Source of the DNA: Phoronis australis
Taxonomy: Eukaryota; Phoronida; Phoronidae
Assembly (NCBI GenBank): GCA_002633005.1
Contig: NMRA01000008.1
Coordinates: forward strand, 1,032,880-1,068,523
DNA length: 35,644 nucleotides
Direction: 5' to 3'
Under the pieces are notes generated by a model, which saw only the letters and a list, made by a program, of their open reading frames with translations, was not told the DNA's origin and searched no databases. This document shows, piece by piece, positions 1 to 10,638 of the stretch. The position numbers and the translations under genes were made by a program. How positions within the stretch are numbered: position 1 is the stretch's first letter; each line of letters starts with the position of its first letter.

Positions 1-300
1 ATGCGCGCTAACAACGCAAACCAGACCCACTCATTGGAAAGCCCATATTTGTCACCAGGAAGACTCTTTTTTCACAACGCAGCCCGATATTTCAAGTGAG
101 ATAGCGCAGTTTTGAAAAGATTCCGTCACTTGCCGAGAACGGTTTTTGAGCAACGGCAATGCAAGCCGAATATTTCATATTGAGAAAGCACATCTTTGAA
201 AAGAAGAACCAACACTTGTCGGGAACGGTCTTGTGCGTCGACAGCGCACATTTCTTATTGGGAAAGCCAGATTTTCAAAAATTAATCGCGCAGACCATTT
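1..300. repeat. degenerate ~80-bp tandem repeat
   Basis: Similar blocks start near 87, 170 and 248, with a weaker one near 30. Each runs 'atatttca..ttgagaaagc', then 'ttgaaaag', then 'cacttg.cgagaacggt'. Spacing is about 83 and 79 bp. Copies differ by substitutions and small indels. The array may continue beyond the left edge. No convincing coding frame is seen in 1-1040, including a 141-codon plus-strand frame (233-658) whose translation looks random. Confidence 0.6.
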
Positions 301-1048
301 GAGTCTCATTTACCTGCAATTGTACTGCTATCAAATGAACGAGCCAGCAATGTTGATACTACGACCGCTCATCGAAATAATGTACACTCACGAAATTCGG
401 ACACTAGCGGAAACCCAAATTTGGAGGTCCGCCAAATTCGGACACCACAGAAATGATGTTTCTCGAGATTCGTCCAAGAATGAATTTTTTCTATTGGAAT
501 TAATTTTCAGTGTCCGAAAATCACGCGACTTTACCGTAGGTATGAAGAAATGTGAGGGCAAATGTGCCCATTATAGCAAATCATGGACTTCTTCAAAAAT
601 AGTGTCCCTGCAAGGGCACATCGTGTATACAATAACCACAACAAAACTTACAAAATAATACTCACAACCCAAACCCTACAACGCTAATGCTTACACAAGC
701 CCCTGGGGGCTGATTCTCTTTCTGTCCTTTCTACATCACAGATTTTGTTCATGTAGCTCACTTTATGGACAAGGTGAGTTCCATGCTGCTGTAATATGTC
801 TTAAGCTACATGCATGGAGATTGTCTAAGAAGGGTAAACAGTCAGAATACCAAAATAAACGGGATTTTCACCATAGGGTTTCAGAGTTGATAATGAGTGG
901 TGAAGCATTCGAATTGAAATCACAGCCAGAGACAAATGGGTGGTGTCTATAATGAGGGAGACTGTAGTACAGAAAGGTCACTGTACCCAGAGAACAGGGG
1001 TAACCCTTGTAACAGGTACACACCTGTCCAGGGTAAGGTCCAACTTAC

Positions 1049-1228
1049 CTTGAGACACATATTATCAGACAGACCAGGGAACAAATGATGTTCTACGTGG
1101 CAACTGATGAGTGAGTGACCCAGGGCAAAGTCCAGCACAATATTTCGGGACAGATTAAGACATCCCGTAGACATCTGGTAAATCCTCTTTGGTTTGCTTG
1201 CTTTGGAGTACATGGGTAGACCGATGTG
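1049..1228 (-). CDS. FADS6: FADS6-like desaturase, coding exon 2 (residues 237-296)
   Basis: This exon is exactly 180 bp (60 codons), flanked by acceptor TTGCAG| (AG at 1230-1229) and donor AAG|GTAAGT (GT at 1048-1047). It encodes 'HIGLPMYS' at its start and the third histidine box 'CHVEHHLFP' near its end, then 'LSDNMCLK'. The frame is phase 0 at both ends. The third box completes the di-iron site, so the catalytic core is intact in this window even though the C-terminal tail is absent. Confidence 0.88.
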
Positions 1229-4031
1229 CTGCAAATGTATAAACATTTTTATATGGTTCAGCAACGGAACATATTACGAGAAAAAACTAATTTGAATATT
1301 TGTATGATTTACCACGTGGTAACTTTTTCTTTTTAGAGAATAAGAATATTAAGGCAGCAAGTTTTTTAAGGTCACTGTCTACCTTTGTTACCAAAGGTTT
1401 TTGATTTTTTAAAATAACTTTTAAACTATTAATAGTAGACCCATAGTACTATTGTTTTTAAAATCATTGAGTATCACAGAATGTTATTGTGTGCATGAAA
1501 ACAATATTCAGGCATTTGTGATAACGCATCTGCATTTTTTCTAAAAAATCACATTTCGTCATGGAGATGGCCCTATTTTCCATAAACTTTTTTTTCCACT
1601 CGAAACTTGCAAATTCTGTTTCTTTGTTTTATTAGTACAAAACAGGGCGTAGAATTTCCTTTTAAGGCCTATTAGCCCGAGAAATCCACTGTCAAAAATC
1701 AAGATGTCAGCATTTTTCAATAAAACGGAAGTCTTGATTTTTGACATCGGAATCCTCGGGCTCAAACGTCTTTAAAGAAAATCCCAGACACAGTTTTGCA
1801 GCTAATACAACAAAGAAACAGAATTTGCAAGTTTTAAGAAAAAAAACGAGTTTATGAAAAATACAGCAATCTTCGTGAAAAATTGTGATTTTTTTCAAAA
1901 ATGCAGTCACGTGATAACGAACCTCTGAACATTGTTTTCATGCACAAAATAAGACTCTCTGATTCCCGAGGGTTTTAAAAACATATAGTTTTATGGGTTT
2001 ACTATTAAAAATTGAAAAGTTATACAAAAAATCTTTGGTAGCGGAGAAGTGACCATAAACAAGTTTAAAATTGTAGACAACAACGGCGTTTAGTAGTCTC
2101 CAGCCCTTCTTCCAATGTTAAACTGAGTTGATTGGGACATTTGCATCATTGCTTAAACGGGGGGAGGGGGTTGGCTGTGATGATTTAATGGGGGGGGGGG
2201 GTAAAATTATGATGACAGAGGAGTGATAAAGTTTGTATGATGTAATATGTGAACGCTCCATAACAAGACATGCACCATTGCCATCTCACTTGAGAGATAA
2301 ATGCAACATTCTTTACTTGATGCGTCACAGAATGGATATTATGGTTCTTGGTGGGTGGACTTTCCCTACAGTAGTTGTGACACTTGTCTAAAGCGGTATC
2401 ACCAAGTTTGAGGTGCAGAACTTTGCTGCAGGAACATTCAGATTTGTCCACACCAATGGTAAGTTGTCATGTGAAACAATCTAATATTACGGTAAAATCT
2501 CACCAATTGCAGACAAAAAACTATAGCTGAACTTGCACTTTTTTCATTGTTGCGTATGCCCATTAACTGTCAAAATATTGTCTAGTGGAAGCTCTGATAC
2601 AGAATTTGATCAAGGAAAAACATCAATTTAGTGCTACATATTTTGATAAAAAAATGAAAAAATGAAATGTCACTTGTCCGCCATATTGTATCCTAAACTG
2701 GTGAGACTTTAATGTAATGTAGCCGCCGGTGTGGCAATATGCAGGGGCGGATCCAGGATTTTGAGTTAGGGGGGGGCCAGGGCATGGGAATAACCAGAAA
2801 TTCGGCAGATGCGCACACCCAGGCTAAATTGTGGGGACGCAGAGGCCTCGAATGCAGACCTGTTGACTAAAAAAAAAACGGTAAACGGGGTTTGTTCAGT
2901 TTGTTCAGGACCTATGCTTTGTTTATTCACCCCCGACGAGCCCCTGCTTGCACGCACCTGAACTGCCAAATGGTATCTGGTAGAATTTTAGGGGGGCCAT
3001 GGCCCCCTTGCCCCCCCCCCCCCTAAATCCGCCACTGATATGGTTATCATTTTGGGACATTCCAAGTGCCACAATGATGAGTGTTGAGTATTCATTAGCT
3101 TAATTTTATGATGTATCACAAAATAAGGGAGGTTAACATTTCTCATTTTCTATGGTTGCAGTTGTCGGGATGGCACTCTCAAGAGTTGTCCAGGATTAAT
3201 AAATGGCTTTGTTATTATGAAGCTACTCTTAACATAACACAAAAACACAATACTGTTTTGAGCTTCTTTTAAATAATGCAGTTGTATATACTTGATACAA
3301 TAACAACGTCAAGGGAAACTTACCTGGAAAATGTTGATGTGAATGTATGGTATAGAGAACACAGCCCTGTACAAGAAGAGGGTTAGAACGGCTCCAATGA
3401 AACCATATCCCGAAATGAACATGAGACATAGTATATGTAAAGCCAGTCCGGTGTACAACGACAGTTGATATGAAACAAATGCTATCGTATTTCCCATTTG
3501 CCAAATGTGAGCAGAGCCTACGATGGGTGTAAGAGCGGGTAACACCAGTGGAGCTAGGAACATGTAGACGTATCGAGGCAAAAATGGCACTTTCCAAGAG
3601 CTAGAGTCACCCAATCCGATGATGTTGGTGTATGGGTGGTGGATTTTGATGTGGGTATTGTAGGCGACTGCCAGAGGATACGAGCCAAGAAACTCGACAA
3701 AGAACCAAGACCACAGTCTGTTGAGACGAGAGGAATCACACGCCGCTCCATGAGCAGCAAGATGGCCGCCTTTGTTGGCCAGCACGCTGTGGGCAGAGCC
3801 AAGTAACACGTACGCTGTCAACACAGTGATGAAGTCATTGGATCTCAATAAATAGTAACCAAGAGGAAAAAATAAACCATTCAAGAGATAAACGCACATG
3901 TCCACGCCATATTTCTCCCACCAAGAACTGGTCTCAACAATACGCTTGACTTTGGCACTGAGCTCCATGAACTGTGGTAGCTCTTTAAGCTTGACATATA
4001 CTTTGTGTTCATTTGACATGTCGTTCTCCAT
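1049..4031 (-). CDS. FADS6: FADS6-like fatty acid desaturase, gene span (C-terminus missing)
   Basis: Gene model join(4031..3324, 1228..1049) on the minus strand gives 296 residues in one frame; both exons are phase 0 at the shared junction. It is a membrane-bound di-iron desaturase of the FADS6 kind, expected in the ER membrane, inserting a double bond into a fatty acyl chain; the substrate of FADS6 is poorly defined. The three histidine boxes are HxxxH (H90, H94), HxxxHH (H127, H131, H132) and HxxHH (H280, H283, H284). The junction reads 'HINIFQ-HIGLPMYS', as in vertebrate FADS6 from memory. There is no N-terminal cytochrome b5 domain, unlike FADS1/2. A C-terminal exon of some tens of residues should follow the donor at 1047-1048; none was recognised in 1-1046, so it probably lies off the left edge. 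Confidence 0.88.
1370..2054. mobile_element. ~685-bp palindromic foldback element (MITE-like) in FADS6 intron
   Basis: The two halves are imperfect reverse complements over the whole length. The ends are 'ggtcact' at 1370 and 'agtgacc' ending at 2054. Inner matches include 'ttaccaaaggttttt' (left) against 'aaaaaatctttggtagc' (right), 'cttgcaaattctgtttctttg' mirrored at ~1813-1835, and a hairpin apex 'gtcaaaaatcaaga' (1691) against 'tcttgatttttgac' (ending 1745). The centre is near 1718. No protein-coding frame is convincing. No clear target-site duplication was found at the ends, so the superfamily is not assigned. Confidence 0.75.
2742..3037 (+). mobile_element. MITE copy 1, 5-bp TSD ATATG, in FADS6 intron
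   Basis: The element starts CAGGGGCGGATCCAGG and ends CCTAAATCCGCCACTG, an inverted terminal repeat. It is flanked by ATATG on both sides (2737-2741 and 3038-3042). It is 296 bp and is the longest copy of the family. The interior has G-rich and C-rich tracts just inside the ends and no coding frame. The 5-bp duplication and CAG-start termini suggest a hAT-type non-autonomous element; this assignment is inference. Confidence 0.9.
3324..4031 (-). CDS. FADS6: FADS6-like desaturase, coding exon 1 (residues 1-236)
   Basis: The ATG is at 4031-4029. Translation runs 236 codons to a donor CAG|GTAAGT (GT at 3323-3322). Hydrophobic segments lie near residues 43-62, 66-82, 155-172, 182-205 and 207-230. 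Histidine box 1 'HLAAHGA' starts at 90 and box 2 'HIKIHHPYTN' at 127. A pyrimidine-rich acceptor 'TTTTTCTGTTGTAG' ends at 4050, 18 nt before the ATG, so the 5' UTR is probably split and at least one non-coding exon lies upstream. A strong candidate donor is CTG|GTAAGT with GT at 4764-4763, but the exon it would end is not otherwise supported. A second Met (residue 5) is an alternative start. Confidence 0.9.
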
Positions 4032-4049
4032 GGCAACTGCCTTCTCGGT

Positions 4050-4833
4050 CTACAACAGAAAAATTGGAGCCTGAAATAAACAAGCGTCACACTTCCGTGG
4101 TTAACTTAAACTTTAATCTCACAGGCATAGTACAGTTGCTCCTAAGTCTAACGTTTGAAACCTGAAACAAAACCAAGACATAAGGCCAAAAAGTTAATTC
4201 TGGTCCTGCACCCCGACTCATTTCAAGACCTGTATGCATAGACTAAAAAAACACACGCCCGCATCAATTTCAACCAAGGTCTAGAGTTTTTGAAAAGCTG
4301 CACAATGGTACCCAGCGAAAGGGTAAGCAAAGTTTCAAACTCCATGATTTGCCAACCAATGATTAAAAAATACTACATCATTTTTGCTCGTCTCAGGTGG
4401 ATGTTTTTTTCTTAGAAAAAGTGAACATCTAAAAATACCTTACCAATGACATCAAAAAACACAGACCAAAAGCAACTATGTTTTTTTGGCCCAAAATACT
4501 TTGCGCGTTTTTAACTATTTGTTTTAAGTTTGTTTAGAAATTTAAAACAAATAGCAACAAAGAAGTATGTGCATGCAAATTTAGTGAGAGCCTAAATTCT
4601 ACAAATCGAGGAAATCCCATAAGCACAGTACAATTAGTACATTCGATCTCAGCATTCAAAGTCACCAGGTATTTTGATCAACATGCTCAGCTTTTGATTG
4701 ATTGTCATGACAACACAGTTGCTCTTAATGGGGCAACAAAAAAATTTTGATTTGGACCACTTACCAGTGTGAAATTTGTCTCAATTGCTTCCCGAGACGG
4801 TTTCAGGGCTTCGAAAGAACTGGCAGTGTTACT
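4050..4833. other. upstream region of the desaturase gene; no coding sequence seen
   Basis: AT-rich sequence. It contains the acceptor of a likely 5'-UTR intron (AG at 4051-4050, minus strand) and, at 4763-4764, a consensus donor in the same orientation. A stretch ending at about 4768 is nearly identical to sequence beside the MITE at 20215. Confidence 0.4.
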
Positions 4834-4985
4834 GTTTGAGATCAGAGCCTACATGTTGGCTTGTCATAGCATCTCACTTTATTGTTTGAGATCAGACCCT
4901 CCATGTTGGCTATAGTCATAGCATCTCATTTTATTGTTTGAGATCAGAGCCTACATGTTGGCTTGTCACGGCGTCTCGTTTTATG
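4834..4985. repeat. minisatellite, three ~50-bp tandem units
   Basis: Units begin 'gtttgagatcaga' at 4834, 4884 and 4936 (periods 50 and 52). Each continues 'catgttggct', 'gtcatagcatctca' and 'tttatt'. Units 1 and 3 share 'gagcctacatgttggcttgtca'-like sequence; unit 2 has several substitutions and a 2-bp insertion. Confidence 0.88.
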
Positions 4986-5606
4986 AGCTGAGAAAGGTCT
5001 CCAGGAACTAACAAATTGCCTTAAATCACTGCTCAGGTCGAGTCCATAAATCAGAAGTTCCCTAACCTAGCTGGATGGAACACGGGTTTTACAGTCACTT
5101 CAACTGCAGGTCTCAACACGTAAGGTGTTGAGCCACTGTCACATTCTTCAGTTTAGAGCCACTGCAGTCAAGATTCCAACCAAGTTATGGAAATTATTAC
5201 TCAGCTTTAATGACCTAATTCACAACAAGTTACTAGTAACCAAGAACACACATAACACTGTGGTTTCCCTACACGACTTGGCTGAGCATTCATTGAGATT
5301 GGCAACATCCAGTCGTTCCCACCACCCCCAACTTTAATCCAGGTAAGTACAGTACAGATGGAACAACACACTGACTATAGTGCCCAGTGACTTTGAACCA
5401 TTCACTGAACAATGCCGGCTTCGGCTGTCAGCCTGCACTTCCACCACCTGCACTGTCTCCTCTCAGCATGCGTCCCGCAGACAGCTGTCGACCTCTCCAC
5501 AACCCTAGTACGTTTCCGTTTGCCCTCGAGCACATTCAGGATACCCAGATTTACTTTAATACAGTTACATGCAATCCAAAGCAAATTCAGGTTGTTGGAC
5601 AAGTCC

Positions 5607-5894
5607 CTAATTAATGGCTGCTGCCACTACAAACCTTACAATCCTTCTAAGCAATTCTGTTGCAGTGCCAAAATTAAGAGCAGTCTTTAAAATTTCGTTG
5701 ATGCCAGAGTATTTGTTCAAGCTGAAAGGATTTAGGCCCTGATCGTGTATAGACCTCCCTGATATTGGGAACCAGTTTGATCCACTGAATAACTGTAACG
5801 TCATTACGTGATAGTCGGGTTCTACTTCTATAGTGTACTGTCCCCGAGCCCAAAGGTGTTCATTTACACTCGAAAAGAACACATAGTAACGTGA
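5607..5894 (-). CDS. candidate terminal exon, unknown protein
   Basis: An open frame of about 95 residues runs from a possible acceptor CTTTGAAAG| (AG at 5896-5895) to a TAG at 5609-5607. No ATG is near the 5' end, so it would be an internal-start, last exon. The translation has a natural composition: 'RYYVFFSSVNEHLWARGQY', then acidic/aromatic stretches 'EVEPDYHVM' and 'FSGSNWFPI', then 'NFGTATELLRRIV'. I do not recognise a family. It sits upstream of the desaturase on the same strand. No upstream exon was identified. It could be a chance frame or a decayed exon. Confidence 0.3.
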   Translation of the reverse strand, partial: SRYYVFFSSVNEHLWARGQYTIEVEPDYHVMTLQLFSGSNWFPISGRSIHDQGLNPFSLNKYSGINEILKTALNFGTATELLRRIVRFVVAAAIN

Positions 5895-5896
5895 CT

Positions 5897-7463
5897 TTCA
5901 AAGAATTAAGTGAGATTTGCAGGAAATGCTTTGGCGTATGGGCTGAATCAGTACAAGTAATGCATTTTTGGAATCACCATGACTAGAGGATTTAGAAAAT
6001 AGTAGTATCAAGTATGTACGTTAATGGAGTCGGATTGTAAACAATAACCCTGAATTACGATTTGTCATCGCCAACTTTTGGCCGGGAATCAGCTGATTGG
6101 TTATGGCATGACAGACGTGACCCGGCAAAGCAACTCAGTGAGTGATGAGGAATGACGCAATGACCGGCGTAGGCCTCTCTATTATTTAGGTAAACATGAT
6201 AAATATCATAGGAAATATGATGCATCGCCTCGGTACTCACAAAATCTGTATTGCCTACGATTCAAAATTTGAATCTTGGTTATTGCACAGAGTTGTTCAA
6301 GAAAACGTACCACAAGTTCCTGTTTAGAACTGCATAAACTGTCAATCTTGACAGAGCACCTTGCTCGACACTTGCTGGTTCCCTGCGTGTCCGATAGGGG
6401 GTACCCTAGCGGACAGGCAGGGAACCAGACATGGGATATTGTTGTTGCCTCTTAGATTGTACAGATATTCTCATTATTCCAATTAAGTCAATTCTTACGG
6501 CAGTTGCAGTACTTTTCTTATCAACTGCACTTCATTTCTTACTGACTCGGTTCTTTATCCACCAAGGATATACATTATCATGTAAATGCCGTAAATTTAT
6601 TTTGAATATTCGTGAGGTATGCGGAAGGAAACTTAATTTTAAGTTATATTCACTGTAGTTAGTTTGTTTTTGTATTAAACCATGACCATGTTTTCGTGTT
6701 TTGTATAGTTATACATGCTATTCAAAATTTCGATTGCGTGTAATCTGTATCATTTTTCATTAATAATGAAGTTGCATTATTTTATCAGCGTTATACTTAA
6801 ACTAAACAAATTGCTATATTCTATAGCTATTTAATCTTTATGTTTACAAATTGTAAAACAACTGACAATGCAAAAATTTGTGTAAGCTACAAAGCTATAA
6901 AGGAGTCTCAGCAAAACCGTACTGGACACATTAAATAGTACATCATGACAGGCCAACTTGACTAGTGCCTAGTATTGTTCAGTAGCTGGTCTTGCAACAA
7001 GAAAAATCTAGCCCCGCAAAATCACGTGGTCTCATTGAAAATGCACTGTAATATCTCGCAAAATACTGTTTTCCTAGCATGACACTATTATTGAACTCGA
7101 CCCCAGGTCACGACCAATCATCAAGCGAAGTGCCACACTCCTTTTGAAAACTTGAATTCACTTATCAAATGACTATGAACCAATTTGAGACCAATTTCCT
7201 AATGGTTGGTGAGCTGCTAAAATCTCGAGTGGAGCATGGGTATATAACTGCTTGAAAGCGCTGGTGAAGTCAGGAGGAACATGCTTCCCAAAGGTTTGCA
7301 ACATTATAGGCTACAAATTGGAATCCACCTCACTGCCTAACTTAAAAAGCTAAATTTCACAGCTAGGGACAAACTTTTCACTAAAAAATACCCGACAGAA
7401 TGTTTCATCTCAAAACCACGGGGGATTATGTAACAGCTAAAAGTGAATTATCAAAGCTCTTTA
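5897..7463. other. non-coding spacer
   Basis: Nothing coding is supported here. The only clear structure is the 54-bp near-palindrome at 6375-6428. Frames on both strands are short and carry no recognisable motif. Confidence 0.4.
6375..6428. repeat. 54-bp near-perfect palindrome
   Basis: Arm 'ctggttccctgcgtgtccg' faces 'cggacaggcagggaaccag', with only one mismatched pair in 19. The centre 'atagggggtaccctag' continues the stem with one further mismatched pair and a loop of about four bases. It would extrude as a hairpin of about 25 bp. No flanking duplication was seen, so its origin is open. Confidence 0.85.
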
Positions 7464-7689
7464 CAGGGGCGGATCCAGGATTTTGAGTTAGGGGGGGAGC
7501 AGGGCACAGGAATAACCAGAATATCGCCACGAGCGCGCGCCCAGCCTAAAATGGGGGATGCAGGTGTCTCGAATCTAGGGGTTTGTGGACCTTATTAAAA
7601 AAAAACGGTAAACGGGGTTTGTTCATGGTATCTGGAAGAATTTTAGGGGGAGCCATGGCCCCCTTCTCCCCCCCCCAAATTCGCCACTG
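7464..7689 (+). mobile_element. MITE copy 2, 5-bp TSD CTTTA
   Basis: It starts CAGGGGCGGATCCAGG, ends TTCGCCACTG, and is flanked by CTTTA at 7459-7463 and 7690-7694. At 226 bp it is an internal-deletion relative of copy 1: both share 'ttttgagttagg', 'ggaataaccag', 'acggtaaacggggtttgttca' and 'ggtatctg.agaattttag'. No coding frame. Confidence 0.9.
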
Positions 7690-7694
7690 CTTTA

Positions 7695-9788
7695 TGCATT
7701 TTTGACATGAAGGCTAGCCGGAGTTCTGCAGTGTGACTGGACACGGAAAATGTGACCTTTGACCTTTGATGTAACGGCGAATACAAGCTGCAGCCAGGCT
7801 GGCTTCTTTTTAGCGCAAAGCGCATATACTGTTAGGGGAGGAGAATTTGAAATAACTTTTATTTTGTCTGTGTTTCAAAAATAGTGAATCTGACGATTTT
7901 CTCTAGAAATTCTTGCAATATTTAAAGTGAATAACTGCCACGTTAGCATCCCCAAGAATTAGATACACCGTGATCTGTTTAAAAGGCATTCTTTACCAGT
8001 ATTTGCGTTCCATGCGTCTTAAAAAATATTAAGCCATACACCTGTGGGAACTTTGGTATTTACGTCTACTGACTTGGAATATCCGTTTCACTCAATGGAA
8101 AAGTCGGTTGGTTTGATTTTGTTTTGAGGCGTGTTCTGGTTTCCTGGTTTATATTGTAATCAAAATGGAATCCATAGTGTTAGTTTTGGCTTACTAAACG
8201 GCTTGATTAATCTTTTTTTCTCACTTTGTAGGGCCTAATATGCCTTTAAACATTCAATGCAAGAATTGGGGAACTTTTTATTTAGAAAATTACTTAAATA
8301 CAAGTCAGGCGGTCAGACCACGGACAACGAATCGCGCAGCCTAATAGTAAATTCTCAAGTTTAGAACGTGAAAATTGTGAAGAGGCTCCCTGCCACTGAA
8401 ACAGAAGTCGAACTGTTCACCAGTTATTTGAATGTATGGTTTGGTATCAAAGATTTGGAATTTCTGTTAATGCCAAAGCGGTTTTCCTTTAGTTACAAAT
8501 TTCAAAAAACGATCTGTCGGCTCCTCTTTATTTCGTCCCCACGTCTCTTTTATTTTCTATGGCCACAGAACTCTAAACATGGAATGCTAACTCCCGTACG
8601 TGACCAATGTATTATATTATTTAAAGTTTGTGGTCATTTTTGGTGTCTCCAATTTTTCACGGTGGATGTAGAAAGGGTAAGAAGACATCGTTTTGTTGAA
8701 TTTCTCCATTTTTGAGAACTCCCATAGAGTGTACTTTCTTTCAGTCAGGTGTCAACGTAAACAAAGCCAGTGATAAAGTCAAAATCATCCACTGGTACTG
8801 CGGTCTTGGTTCCAATGAACCAACACCGGAACAAATGAATAATTTGCAGGCATAAAACTTAAACCGGCCAGGCATTCTCATATAAACAACCAATCTTCTG
8901 TGTTAGAATTGTTTGGAATTGTTGGGCCGGTCTCCTTCCCCGGCCTTATGTCTGTTCACCCTGTACGTTATCATAGAGTTATTCATATTTTATTTTTAAA
9001 TGTTGTGACTGAATACACCGGTCAGATGACAGACAAATCACCCATGGCTAGGTTATAATCAAAATCCAATTATTACGGGCAAATAAAACAACAAGAAAAG
9101 TATCCTGTCTAAGTTGGATGGGAATTTGCCTTCCTAAGAAAATGTTTTTATTTAAAAAGACGACCTGGTGAATTCAGTATATCAACAACTGAACAAATCC
9201 TTTTTCAAACCATTTACAAAAGCTGGTAAACACCAGCTTACTCTGTATAGTACATGCAAGAAGTAAAATGAAGCATGTATTTAAATTTTGACGACGAAGC
9301 CATGTCTTCATTACCTTTTGCGATATCAAATTAATGTTTTTTCAATCCTTCACAGAACCATTGCAATTAATTTATTTTGAAAAACATCAATATCTCAGAT
9401 ACAAGATTGCGGTGTTTGTGAAAGAAAAATATTTTACGTTTGCTATGGGAGCGTGATATTGACAGACATTGCACAATGGCGCCAGCTATTCTAATGATAA
9501 AACAAATGCAGATATTGTGTCTGCATTGTTTGATAAGTCGTTCGTAAATTATCAAGTATGTAAAGCTGTTTATATTTACATTTTTTATGTGATGTTGGGG
9601 CGCTGTAACACCCTTTGATGTGTACTGTTGTACAGGGTTCTTCTTCGACATTGGTGTTGTTATGGAGATTTATGCTGATGTGTCGGTTCTGGGGATCGCG
9701 AGGTTGGGGGAGTATTTCGTTTGTCAGCCTAGGTGGAGACGTAGAAATCGCCAGTGAAACTTCATCAGAGGTTTCATTGATTCTGGCC
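7695..9788. other. non-coding spacer
   Basis: AT-rich, with no supported gene. A 115-codon plus-strand frame at 8368-8715 opens with GTG and has no domain-like composition. Overlapping frames on both strands at 9367-9881 are likewise unsupported. Confidence 0.4.
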
Positions 9789-9937
9789 CATGGGCGGCGC
9801 AGCACTAAAAATGTGGAGGGTTACAACACCTCAGTCCCCCTATGGTGCACCGTCCATAGACCATGGGTTACGCAGCACTGAAAAAAGTGGGGCTATAGCC
9901 CCCCACCCCCCAAGTCCCCTATGGTGCGCCGCCTATG
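9789..9937. repeat. doubled hairpin repeat unit
   Basis: Two related units lie in tandem: 9789-9858 and about 9861-9937. Each has a 'catggg' start, a '(g/t)cgcagcact' motif, a G-rich then C-rich middle, and ends in 'cctatggtgc(a/g)ccg.c.tatg'. The outermost ends, CATGGGCGGCGCA and TGCGCCGCCTATG, are inverted repeats with one mismatch, so the pair may be a single small element with terminal repeats whose interior duplicated. No target-site duplication was recognised. Confidence 0.6.
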
Positions 9938-10046
9938 AATACATATAAAAAACAACTTAATCGAAACTAAAGCTATCTTGAGTAGAAAAATATATTTGTG
10001 ATTGCTAGGCAAGAGGTAGGTACATATGCCAACAAAATGCATTAAT

Positions 10047-10052
10047 TTTATT
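10047..10052 (-). promoter_or_regulatory. candidate poly(A) signal of the ENPP gene
   Basis: The minus strand reads AATAAA here, about 260 nt downstream of the ENPP stop codon. It is a plausible 3' end for that transcript; other A/T-rich variants exist nearby and no transcript evidence is available. Confidence 0.45.
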
Positions 10053-10311
10053 TGTGCATGCCAACAACTGAATAAGCTGCATTAATTGTGCAGAGACGCT
10101 CACACTGTTAACATTTTATGTATTTTAAGGCAAAATTAAATATAAAAAGTAAAAAATGTATTAAACGTGAATGATTTTGTGACATAAATAAATGAAACAA
10201 GTCAAATTAAAAAATATACAGTACACGTTGAGAAACGTCCTATGTACACTGGATCCGATTCAACACAAACTAATTACTTCAAAGTCCATCTCTTTCAACA
10301 GGTTACGTAAG

Positions 10312-10638
10312 TTAAGTAGAAAGCAGATATTGAACAAAAGCAACCCAAAGTGTAAACAAAAATCTTGAAGGAATCAGCTGTCCTGTACTTCCGGTAGGTG
10401 GCACGAACTTCGTTTCGTGGCGCAAAAATGTTCCAGCCACGCGAAGGGAGCCATTATTAGGGGCCGGCTTTATGCCCAATAACTTGCACATGAGGGGATA
10501 TATGTCGACGGTATCAAACGGATGAGACTGATAATTCGGCATTATGTCCGGGCCTCGGGCTAGGAAAATTGGCTTCATGCTTGATAAGTCGTTGTCATAG
10601 CCATGTGCGCCTTTCCAGTTGAATCCTTCGGGTATAAA
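10312..10638 (-). CDS. ENPP-like exon 5: last metal ligand and C-terminal tail
   Basis: 327 bp from acceptor TATTCTAG| (AG at 10640-10639) to TAA at 10314-10312. Encodes residues 332-439. 'GAHGYDNDL' supplies ligand H343, followed by 'PIFLARGPDI' and 'DIYPLMCKLLGI', typical of the family. The last ~16 residues, 'RFLFTLWVAFVQYLLST', are hydrophobic with almost nothing after them. This fits either a GPI-anchor signal or a single C-terminal membrane helix with a minimal cytoplasmic tail; ENPP4/5 have the latter, ENPP6 the former. Confidence 0.92.
   Translation of the reverse strand, partial: FIPEGFNWKGAHGYDNDLSSMKPIFLARGPDIMPNYQSHPFDTVDIYPLMCKLLGIKPAPNNGSLRVAGTFLRHETKFVPPTGSTGQLIPSRFLFTLWVAFVQYLLST

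Noticed and set aside
233-658. 141-codon plus-strand frame
   Set aside because: It starts with GTG in a degenerate tandem repeat and its translation shows no domain or helix pattern.
1-1046. C-terminal exon of the desaturase
   Set aside because: No minus-strand phase-0 frame with the expected C-terminal character was found after scanning; it probably lies outside the window.
2185-2451. Minus-strand 88-codon frame in the desaturase intron as an extra FADS6 exon
   Set aside because: Exons at 3324 and 1228 join in phase directly at FQ-HIG, the order expected for FADS6, leaving no room for it; its translation has no desaturase motif.
3229-3802. Other minus-strand frames overlapping the desaturase
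   Set aside because: Out-of-frame shadows of the exon at 3324-4031.
8368-8715. 115-codon plus-strand frame
   Set aside because: GTG start, no motif, no splice context; likely chance.
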